DNA of 64,000 nt from NCBI RefSeq assembly GCF_014204325.1, contig NZ_JACHKT010000017.1, positions 1-64,000 on the forward strand, read 5' to 3'. The notes below the pieces were generated by a model, which did not search any database, was not told the origin of the DNA, and worked only from the letters and a program-made list of their open reading frames with translations. Source of the stretch: Arcicella rosea (lineage in GTDB: Bacteria; Bacteroidota; Bacteroidia; Cytophagales; Spirosomataceae). Positions within the stretch are counted from its first letter, which is position 1; each line of letters opens with the position of its first letter. A program made the translations under genes and the position numbers. Below are positions 8,617 to 17,004 of this stretch, piece by piece.

Positions 8617-10111
8617 ACAAAACCGCCAAAGCTTTTTCCAAACGAGTAATCACAGCTTCTTTTCCGATAATTTCCATCGATAACATCAAATCTGGACCAG
8701 CTCCTACGCCTGTGGTTGCTACACGCAAAGCTTGCATTACTTTTCCCATTTTAATGCCTAATTTTTGTAACTCATCGTTCAAAACGTGCTTGATTTCGTC
8801 AGCTACAAAATTATCTAAGGTTGGCAAAGCATCTTTGAAAGCGGTGATTCCTTTTTTGGCATCGTCATTCCATTTTGAAGTAACAACGGCTTCATCATAA
8901 GTAGTGGGTGCTACAAAAAGTGCATCGGCTTCTTTCGTAATTTCTTGTGGGAAAGTTACTCTTTCTTTGAATAAATGTACGATTTTTAGGGCTTTATCTA
9001 ATTCAAAATCAGGCAAATATGTCGTTGCTAAAGTTTCATCAGAACGTAATTTCAAATATTGCTGATTGAACCATTTTGCTTTATTAATATCGAACTTCGC
9101 TCCTGCTTTGTTGATTCTCTCTAAAGTAAAGGCTTCTACTAATTCGTCCATTGAGAATAATTCTTGCTCTGTGCCTGGATTCCAACCTAAAAAGGCTAAG
9201 AAATTCACCATCGCATCGTTCAAATATCCTTCTTCTCTGAAACCTTTCGCAATAGAACCGTCTGGATTTTTCCATGCTAAAGGAAAAATTGGAAAACCGC
9301 CTGAATCAGCATCACGTTTTGAAAGTTTACCATTTCCTTCTGGTTTCAACAACAAAGGTAAATGGGCAAACTGTGGCATGGTGTCTTCCCAACCGAAAGC
9401 ACGATACAATAATACGTGTAAAGGTGCTGAAGGCAACCATTCTTCTCCACGAATTACGTGTGAGATTTCCATCAAATGGTCGTCCACTACGTTGGCTAAG
9501 TGATAAGTTGGCATTCCGTCCGATTTCATCAATACTTTATCGTCCATTGTTGATGAATGAACATGAACCCAGTCACGGATAATATCTTTGAAACGTACTT
9601 CTTCTTTAGCTGGTACTTTCAAACGAATCACGAAAGGTTCGCCTGCGGCAATTTTTGCTTGGGTTTCTTCTTCTGAAATCGTCAAAGAGTTTTTCAAACG
9701 ACCACGAGTAGCAGCATTATATTGAAAAGCTGAACCCTGACTTTCAAAAGCTTGACGCATGGCATCTAATTCCTCACTTGAATCGAATGCGTAATAAGCT
9801 TTTCCAGAATTGATGAGCTGCATGGCATAATCCATATACATCGCCTTGCGTTCCGATTGGCGATAAGGTGCGTGTGGACCACCAACGCCTACGCCTTCAT
9901 CAATCGTAATACCAATCCATGAAAGGGCTTCGATGATATAATCTTCTGCACCTTCTACAAAACGAGTTTGGTCGGTATCTTCAATACGAAGTAACATTTT
10001 ACCCCCCAACTTTTTGGCTAATAAATAATTATATAATGCTGTTCTGACACCGCCAATGTGCAAAGCTCCGGTTGGACTTGGTGCAAAACGTACTCTTACT
10101 TGATTTGACAT
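8615..10111 (-). CDS. gltX: Glutamate--tRNA ligase
   Basis: Class I aminoacyl-tRNA synthetase charging tRNA(Glu). The HIGH motif appears as PSPTGALHIGG near residue 12, and the KMSKS equivalent is KLSKRDADSG (about 265). The anticodon-binding domain fills the C-terminal 150 residues. The 498-aa length is normal. The ATG at 10111 lies 10 nt after the ridA stop. With gatC in the same cluster, the host probably forms Gln-tRNA indirectly. That last point is an inference. Confidence 0.97.
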   Translation of the reverse strand: MSNQVRVRFAPSPTGALHIGGVRTALYNYLLAKKLGGKMLLRIEDTDQTRFVEGAEDYIIEALSWIGITIDEGVGVGGPHAPYRQSERKAMYMDYAMQLINSGKAYYAFDSSEELDAMRQAFESQGSAFQYNAATRGRLKNSLTISEEETQAKIAAGEPFVIRLKVPAKEEVRFKDIIRDWVHVHSSTMDDKVLMKSDGMPTYHLANVVDDHLMEISHVIRGEEWLPSAPLHVLLYRAFGWEDTMPQFAHLPLLLKPEGNGKLSKRDADSGGFPIFPLAWKNPDGSIAKGFREEGYLNDAMVNFLAFLGWNPGTEQELFSMDELVEAFTLERINKAGAKFDINKAKWFNQQYLKLRSDETLATTYLPDFELDKALKIVHLFKERVTFPQEITKEADALFVAPTTYDEAVVTSKWNDDAKKGITAFKDALPTLDNFVADEIKHVLNDELQKLGIKMGKVMQALRVATTGVGAGPDLMLSMEIIGKEAVITRLEKALAVL

Positions 10112-10121
10112 TTTTTGAAAA

Positions 10122-10490
10122 TTAAATTACTGCAATACAAGAAATCTCTACATTCACATCTTTTGGCAAACGTGCCACTTCTACCGTTTCACGTGCAGGA
10201 GGATTCTCTGAAAAATATTCGCCATAAACAGCGTTGATAGCTGCGAAATTATTCATGTCTTTTACAAAAATTGACGCTTTTACCACGTTCTCAAAAGTCA
10301 TGTTAGCGGCTTCTAAAATCGCTTTCAAATTTTCCATTACCTGACGAGTTTCATCCTGAATACTTGCTCCAGATTCTGCCAAAGCAAAGGCAATTTGCCC
10401 TGAAATGTACAAAGTTCCGTTAGAAAGTACAGCCTGAGAATATGGGCCTATGGCTGCGGGTGCTTTTTCAGTGAAGATGATTTGTTTCAT
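10122..10490 (-). CDS. ridA: Rid-family 2-iminobutanoate/2-iminopropanoate deaminase
   Basis: Hydrolyses reactive enamine/imine intermediates released by PLP enzymes such as threonine dehydratase. The 122-aa length, the APAAIGPYSQAV start, LYISGQIA, and the C-terminal VEVARLPKDVNVEISCIAV match the RidA/YjgF family. The catalytic-site arginine expected near residue 105 is present in the VEVARLP segment. First gene of the ridA-gltX cluster, with a 10-nt gap to gltX. Confidence 0.93.
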   Translation of the reverse strand: MKQIIFTEKAPAAIGPYSQAVLSNGTLYISGQIAFALAESGASIQDETRQVMENLKAILEAANMTFENVVKASIFVKDMNNFAAINAVYGEYFSENPPARETVEVARLPKDVNVEISCIAVI

Positions 10491-10684
10491 TGTTGATTTG
10501 TATCTTTATTGGTTTCCCGAAATTTTGTGCAAGTTACAAAATGATTAGCTGTTTTAAGGTATTTATTACAAGCCAATCAATTTTGTGGAGGGCAAAAGCC
10601 CAAATCATGCAAAGTATTTTAATGTTTCTAAAATATTTTCAATAATTTGCGTTTCTTGTTTTTCTGATACAAAACCCAATAAAG

Positions 10685-11749
10685 ATGTTACGCTCTATTC
10701 CTCTGAAATATAAAATTGGCTTGTTACTCTTCTTTGCGTTACTTTCTTTTCTTTTCTGGCAAAGATATTGGGTTGAATACCTTTATCAGCAAGCCAAAGG
10801 TGGCTTGGATGTGGCTTTCAATACTCGTCCGCTTCAAGAAGTTTTGAAAGACAAAAACGTCCCAGATTCTTTGAAAAAACGTATTTTGTTTATCGGTGAA
10901 GTACGTCGCTTTGCGATTGATTCTTTGGGTTTACAGGATAATCCTGACGTTTACCAAACACTTTATGACCAAAACGGAAAACCATTGGTACACTTATTGA
11001 CGGTAGCAAAACGCTATGAAATGGAAGCCGTCATGTTTGACTTCCCGCTTGTCAGTTATTTTATTGGAAGTTTTACTTACAAAGGTTTTTTCGATTCAAC
11101 GACAGCATATCAGGAACAAAAAATTTGGCAAGCCAAAGGCTATGATACTGATATGGGCGAAGGCATTGCTTATTCAACACTAGGCTGGTTACCAGAACCA
11201 ATTTTATCGAACATGTTGTATTACTCAGATGGGAAATTAGCTAACCTGATTATCCACGAAATGACACATGGAACAATTTTTGTAAAAAATAATCATGAGA
11301 CCAGTGAGAATTTGGCAAATTTCATCGGAGAGTATGGGGCGAAAAGATTCTTGGCTCACAAGTATGGCTCAAATTCCACCCAAATGAATCGCTTTAAAGA
11401 AAGTAAAATCTTTAGAGATAAATATGTCAAACATTTGAACAGAGGTACGCTTAAATTAGACAGTTTGTATAAAAGCTTTCTGGGCAAAAAACTTCCTGAG
11501 CTACGCAAGGATTCATTGAAGTATGCGTTAATTGAGGAAATTGAACTCAGTAAAGATAGTCTTTACAAAAATCTGGAACATTTACCCAGAACCAAAATAA
11601 ACCGAAAGGATTTGCCCAACAACGCTTATTTTGTAGGTTTCAAAACTTATCATTCTAAGCAAAACGAGTTCGAAAGTATCTTCCAAAAACAATTCAAAGG
11701 GAATTTCGAGCAGTTTTTGAAATTCATGCAAAAAAAGTATAACCAGTAA
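10685..11749 (+). CDS. Membrane-anchored predicted aminopeptidase (zinc HExxH)
   Basis: Matches the Aminopep family of predicted zinc metallopeptidases. A signal anchor or TM segment lies at about residues 8-28 (IGLLLFFALLSFLFWQ). The zinc motif HEMTH is followed by ENLANFIGEYGA, which supplies the third ligand glutamate. The 354-aa length is normal. The catalytic part should face the periplasm. It is followed 7 nt later by a DUF3108 protein, so the two are probably co-transcribed. The substrate is unknown. Confidence 0.82.
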   Translation: MLRSIPLKYKIGLLLFFALLSFLFWQRYWVEYLYQQAKGGLDVAFNTRPLQEVLKDKNVPDSLKKRILFIGEVRRFAIDSLGLQDNPDVYQTLYDQNGKPLVHLLTVAKRYEMEAVMFDFPLVSYFIGSFTYKGFFDSTTAYQEQKIWQAKGYDTDMGEGIAYSTLGWLPEPILSNMLYYSDGKLANLIIHEMTHGTIFVKNNHETSENLANFIGEYGAKRFLAHKYGSNSTQMNRFKESKIFRDKYVKHLNRGTLKLDSLYKSFLGKKLPELRKDSLKYALIEEIELSKDSLYKNLEHLPRTKINRKDLPNNAYFVGFKTYHSKQNEFESIFQKQFKGNFEQFLKFMQKKYNQ

Positions 11750-11756
11750 ACCTCTT

Positions 11757-12551
11757 ATGAAAAAAATATTTTTGCTGACAATACTCGTGGTTTCAGCGAT
11801 GAGTTTTAAATCAAGCATTCAAGAAAGAATCGTTGAACAAAACAGTTTTACCACTGGCGAACACATCGAATATCGTGTACATTACGGTTTCGTTAATGCT
11901 GCTGAAGCAATAGTTGATGTGGATGAAAAACTACAAAATGCTAATGGACATCCTTGTTATAAAGTTGGCATTGTAGGCAGAACGGTAGGCGTAACCGATT
12001 GGATTAGTAAAGTGCGTGATACTTGGACTTCCTACATTGACGCTTCTCAGATTTTACCTCAACAGTTCTACATGAAAAAACAAGAGGGAAATTATAAAAA
12101 AGAGCAAAGAATCATTTTCAATCATAATAATAACACAGCAAAATTATTCGAATTGAATGATGATCAAGAAAAGAAAAGCTACACACTTCCAAAGCATATT
12201 CAAGATGTTGTGAGTGGCTATTATTTTATCAGAACGATTGATTTTTCAAAAATGAATATCGGTGAATCTGTGCCAGTTACATTCTTTTTTGAAGGAGAAG
12301 TGTATAATATGCGTTTAAAATATCGTGGAAAAGAAACAATTAACACCAAATTTGGTAAAATAAGTACTTTCAAAATCACGCCGCAACTACCTAAAAATAA
12401 TTTCTTTTCTGATGAAGAGGCTGTAAAAATGTGGGTGACTGACGACGAAAACAAAATTCCTGTACGAGCAGAAGTTTCCCTAAAAATCGGTGCTTTAGCT
12501 TTAGATTTAAGAAAATATTCAGGACTAAAACATGAGTTGAAATTTCATTGA
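11757..12551 (+). CDS. DUF3108 domain secreted protein
   Basis: A 264-aa exported protein with an N-terminal signal peptide (MKKIFLLTILVVSAMS). The body has the DUF3108 pattern: FTTGEHIEYRVHYGFVNAAEA early, GRTVGVTDWISKVRDTW in the middle, and MWVTDDENKIPVRAEVSLKIG near the end. Family members are periplasmic or envelope beta-rich proteins of unknown role. It forms a two-gene unit with the aminopeptidase upstream. The stop TGA is followed by the 42-bp repeat array. Confidence 0.85.
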   Translation: MKKIFLLTILVVSAMSFKSSIQERIVEQNSFTTGEHIEYRVHYGFVNAAEAIVDVDEKLQNANGHPCYKVGIVGRTVGVTDWISKVRDTWTSYIDASQILPQQFYMKKQEGNYKKEQRIIFNHNNNTAKLFELNDDQEKKSYTLPKHIQDVVSGYYFIRTIDFSKMNIGESVPVTFFFEGEVYNMRLKYRGKETINTKFGKISTFKITPQLPKNNFFSDEEAVKMWVTDDENKIPVRAEVSLKIGALALDLRKYSGLKHELKFH

Positions 12552-12584
12552 TTTAAAGCTTTCAGTAATCAGCATTGTTTTGAG

Positions 12585-12883
12585 ACTCACACCAATGAAA
12601 ATCAGTCATTGAAGTATCGTTTTAATACTCACGCCAATGAAAATCAGTCATTGAAGTATCGTTTTAATACTCACGCCAACGAAAATCAGTCATCGAAGCA
12701 TCGTTTTGATACTCACACCAATGAAAATCAGTCATCGAAGTAACGTTTTGATACTCACGCCAATAAAAATCAGCCATTGAAGTATTATTTTAATACTCAC
12801 GCCAACGAAAATCAGTCATTGAAGTATTGTTTTAATACTCACGCCAATGAAAATCAATCATTGAAGTATCGTTTTAATACTCA
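12585..12883. repeat. Tandem array of 42-bp repeats (7 units)
   Basis: Seven head-to-tail 42-bp units in exact register start at 12585, 12627, 12669, 12711, 12753, 12795 and 12837, followed by the first five bases of another. Each unit can fold: CAATGA pairs with TCATTG around AAATCAG, with an outer ATACT/AGTAT pairing. Units differ by a few point changes, mostly transitions. There are no spacers, so it is not a CRISPR array. The plus frame encodes THANENQSLKYRFN per unit but is broken by TAA at 12741. Confidence 0.9.
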
Positions 12884-12974
12884 TTGATTCCCTGACTGGT
12901 CTTCTTCGTTTGGCGTAGTGTTTCCCTACCTCGTTGTGTACTGCAATCTTACATGGCTAAAATGCAGAGTATTT

Positions 12975-13009
12975 CAAATTCACAACTCATAATTCAAAAC
13001 TCAGCACTC
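12975..13009. repeat. Heptameric short tandem repeat, 3' of the AddB-like gene
   Basis: Five 7-mers: CAAATTC, ACAACTC, ATAATTC, AAAACTC and AGCACTC. The array ends four bases before the stop codon of the minus-strand nuclease gene. Confidence 0.7.
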
Positions 13010-13013
13010 ATTT

Positions 13014-15989
13014 CTACCTTCCACAAATCCTTTTATAATCACAGTATTGGCATTTGTCTTGGTCTTTGGTTTTTTCAAAAGGTGTTTCAGGATTGAGTAA
13101 CTCGCTGACAAATTGTTGTAAGTACTTTTCGGAATCAGCTACAAAATCCATCGCTGTTTCGCCTTCATTAAAGGCAATTTTTTGTTCTAATAAACCTGCG
13201 TCAATATTTCTAAATGAATAAATACCTGCACTTACTTCATTATCAATTTCGGGTAATTTCGTTCCTCTGATACTCAAGCCTTTGCTTGAAAGCATTTGTT
13301 TCAATACCATGTATTTATACAACCAAAGTTGTCTGAATTTATCTTTATCAGTATCGCCCAAAAGTTTTTCTTCCAAATCTTCTGGCTTCATGCTCAGTTC
13401 TTTGGCTTCCACTTTTCCCGTTTTATAATCAATTACTCTGATTTTATTGCCCGAAACTCTATCCAATCGGTCTATTCTCCCTGCAATTTTTACAGGCAAT
13501 ACTTTATCATTTACTTGGGCATTGAACGTTACTTTTAGCGTTTTTTCTACATCCAATAATTCAATCGGGAAAACCTCATTTTCCAATTGGTAATTGATAA
13601 ATTTCTTGACAATCGTTTCTCCAATTTGATAAAGAATAAAGTTCATACCATCGTCTGCCTTCAAGCCTTGATTGGTTTGTAAAAAGGCTTCTTTTAGATA
13701 AGTATCAATGTTTTCGAGTACCGTTTGTAAATCTTCTTTTTCTACTTTACTGCCTTTTTCTACAAAGGTTTTGTCGATATTTTCAAAAGTTTTATGAATC
13801 CAATTACCAAAAGTGTCAACGCCGATTTTCTCTTCTACTTCCTCTTCCTGTGCGATTCCTGCAATGCGTGTAAAATAATACTTGAGCGAACAATCCAAAA
13901 ACTGATTCATCTGAGAAGGAAATATTCCTTTTTCAGTAATTTCTTGTTCAATAAATGCCAAAATATCGGCTGTTTTTTGAATCAACAAAGGTGTTTCTTC
14001 TTTATCCTCAGTTTCTTCCAAACCAATAAATTTCACGTTCGGATAAGTAATGTCAAGGTTAGGATTTAGCTTAGACAATTCATGTTCAATCTGCAAAATA
14101 AAGCGACTTTTCTCGCCAGCTCCATAAGTATCCGAAGGCAAAACATGCACAAGTACCACTTCTTTAGCTCGCTGCATGAGCCTAAAAAAGTGATAAGCCA
14201 TCACGGCATCAGCGTGATTGTGGGTAGGTAAATTAAATTGTGGGTCGCTGAGGGCATCAAAAGGAATTAAAGTATTTTGTCTTTTGCCTTGCGGAAGTGT
14301 TTTTTCATTGACCGACAAAATGATTACTTTTTCAAAATCAAGGGTACGGGTTTCCAACATTCCCATGATTTGTAAACTTTCATCCGTTTCAGATTCAAAA
14401 GGAATTTTGGTTTGTTTAATCAATTCATACAAGAAAGTTTTGAAACTGCGAATACTTACAGTGTCGCCACGTTCATCCAGAATCACTTCCATTCTTTGTA
14501 AAATCAAGTAAAATTGATAGAGGTATTCCGTCTCAATAGCATCTTGATTTTCTTTATAAACTTCTCTTAATAAGTCGATTAACTCATAAAAGCATTTGAC
14601 TGCATTTTTGGGTTTATTATACCAATGTTTAAAAATACTTTCAAAAAGTGGCTCATGTTCGGCAATTTCTAAAAGCTCTTTTGAACTAAGAAAAACACGA
14701 TTTCTTTCAGTGATTTCACGGAGGGTTTTGCGGATGGGGTTTTCTTGTTCCGCTTTAAACCTTATCAACTCATACCTCCTCAAAAAAGGATGATTCAGTA
14801 CCCTTACAATTTGGCGATGCGAGAATTTTGGAATTTTTACCGTTCCGCCGTCTTCTGTTTTGAATTCTACTAAATTCTTTTGCAATTCAAAAAGAGCATC
14901 AACCAAGGTAAAAAGCATAGAATTTCGCAACGAAAGCCCCATCGTGACGTTAAAATCTTTGACTGATTCATCTAAAGAATTCATCACAGGTACTAATAAA
15001 TTCTCATCGCCCAAAACAATAGCCGTTTGCGATTTAGGAACTGTTGCGTCTATTTTTGAAGTATTTTCCCAATCCTTAAAAATATGTCCCGCTACTTTCG
15101 CTTGTACACTGGCATTGGCTACTCCAATAATCTGAATCTTCTTTTTCCCCTTTAATAATTCATCCGACTGCCATTTCCACTCTTCATTAAAAAGAGGAGT
15201 AATACCTTTTTTATCATCGCCATTTTTATAATAACGCAACCAGTTTCCTGCTTTTTGGTCTTTGTTATAGAGATAATAAGCGTCTGAATCCCAAAGGGTT
15301 TCGGCAAAATCTTTCCTTTTTAGTAAAGTACGAATGATTTTTTCTTCGGCATCACTCAAGGCATTAAAGCCCACGAAGTAATATTTTGTATGACGCTCTT
15401 TGCTTAAAATATATTTTTCGACATTTTCAGCTAATTCTCGATAAGCCATTCCACGGTAATGCAAACCTTTGTCTGCCAAACGCTGACGAAGGTTTTGATA
15501 AACCGTAAAAATATTCTCGAAAAGTTTGAAGTAACGGTCGGTGCGGTCGGTTTTAAGGTTTCTATCTCTTTGCGATTCTCCCAATTGCATTTGCCAGCGT
15601 TCAATCGCTTTGGCTTCCGACATATAGGCAAACAAAGCTTTGGCATCTACTAAATATTGGTCGATTTTATCAAAATCGTTCAGCAAAGTACTTGCCCAAG
15701 TCATAAATCTTTCAAAGACAACGTTAGGGTCAATTTCCTTGAAAACATCGTACAATTCAAACAACAAAGCTACTTGGTCGATTTGACGAACACCAGTCAT
15801 GGTATTCACAAAATCATCGATTGCCAGTACGTCTGGAGCTAAAAAAGGTTTATCAGAAAGCTTCGCCAAAGCATCTTTGAAGTACAAAACCCCACGTCGA
15901 GAAGGAATCACAATACAAACCCGACTAAGCTGATTGAGGGAATGTTGTTTAAAAATATATTCAGCAGATTGGTCGAGGAAAGTTTGCAT
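13014..15989 (-). CDS. AddB-like PD-(D/E)XK nuclease with Fe-S cluster motif
   Basis: Probable partner of a UvrD-type helicase in double-strand break end resection (AddAB/RecBCD-like). The N-terminal region resembles an inactivated helicase (IVIPSRRGVLYFKDAL). The C-terminal nuclease has the VIDYKTGK motif IV (about residue 838). An AddB-type cysteine set brackets the nuclease: one Cys in LDCSLKYYF and three in CQYCDYKRIC at the extreme C-terminus. The 991-aa length fits Bacteroidota members. No addA-like gene is adjacent in this window. Confidence 0.85.
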   Translation of the reverse strand: MQTFLDQSAEYIFKQHSLNQLSRVCIVIPSRRGVLYFKDALAKLSDKPFLAPDVLAIDDFVNTMTGVRQIDQVALLFELYDVFKEIDPNVVFERFMTWASTLLNDFDKIDQYLVDAKALFAYMSEAKAIERWQMQLGESQRDRNLKTDRTDRYFKLFENIFTVYQNLRQRLADKGLHYRGMAYRELAENVEKYILSKERHTKYYFVGFNALSDAEEKIIRTLLKRKDFAETLWDSDAYYLYNKDQKAGNWLRYYKNGDDKKGITPLFNEEWKWQSDELLKGKKKIQIIGVANASVQAKVAGHIFKDWENTSKIDATVPKSQTAIVLGDENLLVPVMNSLDESVKDFNVTMGLSLRNSMLFTLVDALFELQKNLVEFKTEDGGTVKIPKFSHRQIVRVLNHPFLRRYELIRFKAEQENPIRKTLREITERNRVFLSSKELLEIAEHEPLFESIFKHWYNKPKNAVKCFYELIDLLREVYKENQDAIETEYLYQFYLILQRMEVILDERGDTVSIRSFKTFLYELIKQTKIPFESETDESLQIMGMLETRTLDFEKVIILSVNEKTLPQGKRQNTLIPFDALSDPQFNLPTHNHADAVMAYHFFRLMQRAKEVVLVHVLPSDTYGAGEKSRFILQIEHELSKLNPNLDITYPNVKFIGLEETEDKEETPLLIQKTADILAFIEQEITEKGIFPSQMNQFLDCSLKYYFTRIAGIAQEEEVEEKIGVDTFGNWIHKTFENIDKTFVEKGSKVEKEDLQTVLENIDTYLKEAFLQTNQGLKADDGMNFILYQIGETIVKKFINYQLENEVFPIELLDVEKTLKVTFNAQVNDKVLPVKIAGRIDRLDRVSGNKIRVIDYKTGKVEAKELSMKPEDLEEKLLGDTDKDKFRQLWLYKYMVLKQMLSSKGLSIRGTKLPEIDNEVSAGIYSFRNIDAGLLEQKIAFNEGETAMDFVADSEKYLQQFVSELLNPETPFEKTKDQDKCQYCDYKRICGR

Positions 15990-16028
15990 AGTAGCTTTTA
16001 GTTTTAAGCAATGAGATTTGAGCTTTTG

Positions 16029-16203
16029 GATGTCGGATGTCGGTCTTCGGATGTCGGATTTTGAATTTTGTTTTCTTACTTCTTAAATCGTGGAATCTTC
16101 CAGTTACAAAGCCAAAAAATTTCAAACTCAAAATCTCTTTCTTCTTGTATCTTGAATCTTTTATCTTGAAATCCTCAAGTCTTAAAGTCCAGTATCCTAA
16201 AGT
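16029..16203. repeat. Heptameric low-complexity repeats upstream of the AddB-like gene
   Basis: Two heptad tracts occur in this noncoding gap. At 16029-16063 they are GATGTCG, GATGTCG, GTCTTCG, GATGTCG and GATTTTG. At 16147-16181 they are GTATCTT, GAATCTT, TTATCTT, GAAATCC and TCAAGTC. The motif differs from the other arrays but the 7-nt period is the same. Confidence 0.55.
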
Positions 16204-16211
16204 CCAAAAAA

Positions 16212-16829
16212 TCAATGCACTCTATCTCCTCTCAACTCCAAGTTTTTCATAATATTCGCTTCCATTTCCAGCCATTCATTCCAGCGTTGTTTCACGTAAG
16301 TTTCAGGCAAGTACTCTTTCGCAAGGTCAATAAAGTTAACGTAATGTCCCGCTTCTGAAATCATTAATTCATGATAAAATTCTCTTAGGTTTTCATCCGA
16401 AATTTCTAAAGAAAGTAACCTGAAACGTTCGCAACTGCGTGCTTCAATGAGGGCATTCATAAATAATCTTTCGCCCAATTGTTCTTCACGAGAACCGCCA
16501 CGTTTCATTCCTTCATACAATTGATGCACGTACAAATCTTTGCGAGGATTCCCTAAAGCCAAGCCACGTTTATCTAATTCTTTAATCACCATTCTAAAAT
16601 GAGCCCATTCTTCCGAAACCACAGGCATTAATACTTCTCTGAGTTTTTCTTTTTCAGGAAATTGAATGATTAATGAAATACAAGACGAAGCCGCTTTTTG
16701 CTCGCAATAAGCGTGGTCGATTAAGATTTCTTCAATATTTTTTTCAGCGATATTTACCCATCGTGGGTCTGTTGGGAGTTTTAACCCTAACATCGTTTTG
16801 GTAGCGTATTGTTTTTGTTCGTTGGTCAT
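16212..16829 (-). CDS. miaE: tRNA 2-methylthio-N6-isopentenyladenosine hydroxylase
   Basis: Di-iron monooxygenase that hydroxylates ms2i6A37 of tRNAs reading UNN codons. It has the MiaE ferritin-like ligand pattern: DHAYCEQKAA, EEWAHFRMV, EARSCERF and EAGHYVNF. Length 205 aa is normal. Its likely substrates include the tRNA-Ser(UGA) encoded at 27203. It is transcribed alone between two repeat-rich gaps. Confidence 0.92.
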   Translation of the reverse strand: MTNEQKQYATKTMLGLKLPTDPRWVNIAEKNIEEILIDHAYCEQKAASSCISLIIQFPEKEKLREVLMPVVSEEWAHFRMVIKELDKRGLALGNPRKDLYVHQLYEGMKRGGSREEQLGERLFMNALIEARSCERFRLLSLEISDENLREFYHELMISEAGHYVNFIDLAKEYLPETYVKQRWNEWLEMEANIMKNLELRGDRVH

Positions 16830-16837
16830 GTTTTCAA

Positions 16838-17004
16838 ATTGTGAATTGTGAATGAGTGATTTAGTGATTTTTCAATGTGCGATTTAATGAGTGAGTGATT
16901 ATAAAATTGATAGTTATTGATTTAGGAGTAAAAAACACAACTCACTAATTCACAATTCACTCACTGATTTAAAATCACTAATTCACTCATTCACAATTCA
17001 CTAA
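16838..17004. repeat. Heptamer/octamer repeats in both orientations between miaE and porin
   Basis: The left half reads GTGAATTGTGAATGAGTGAT and similar. The right half reads ACAACTC, ACTAATTC, ACAATTC, ACTCACT, ACTCATTC, ACAATTC and ACTAATTA. The two halves are roughly inverted and could fold together. The last unit overlaps the porin stop codon at 17005. Confidence 0.65.

Noticed and set aside
9066-9582. Plus-strand ORFs opposite gltX (145 and 102 aa)
   Set aside because: They are antisense shadows of a clear aminoacyl-tRNA synthetase and show no domain or promoter.
12552-12740. Readthrough C-terminal extension of the DUF3108 protein into the repeats
   Set aside because: The repeat frame matches the gene frame, but this has a one-in-three chance and both TGA and a later TAA interrupt it.
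12585-12883. CRISPR array
   Set aside because: Units are contiguous with no spacers and no cas genes are nearby.
13296-15842. Plus-strand ORFs opposite the AddB-like gene
   Set aside because: All are antisense shadows with low-complexity Phe/Ser-rich translations.
15961-16252. ORFs of 84 and 71 aa in the gap between AddB-like gene and miaE
   Set aside because: They consist of translated heptameric repeats and low-complexity sequence.
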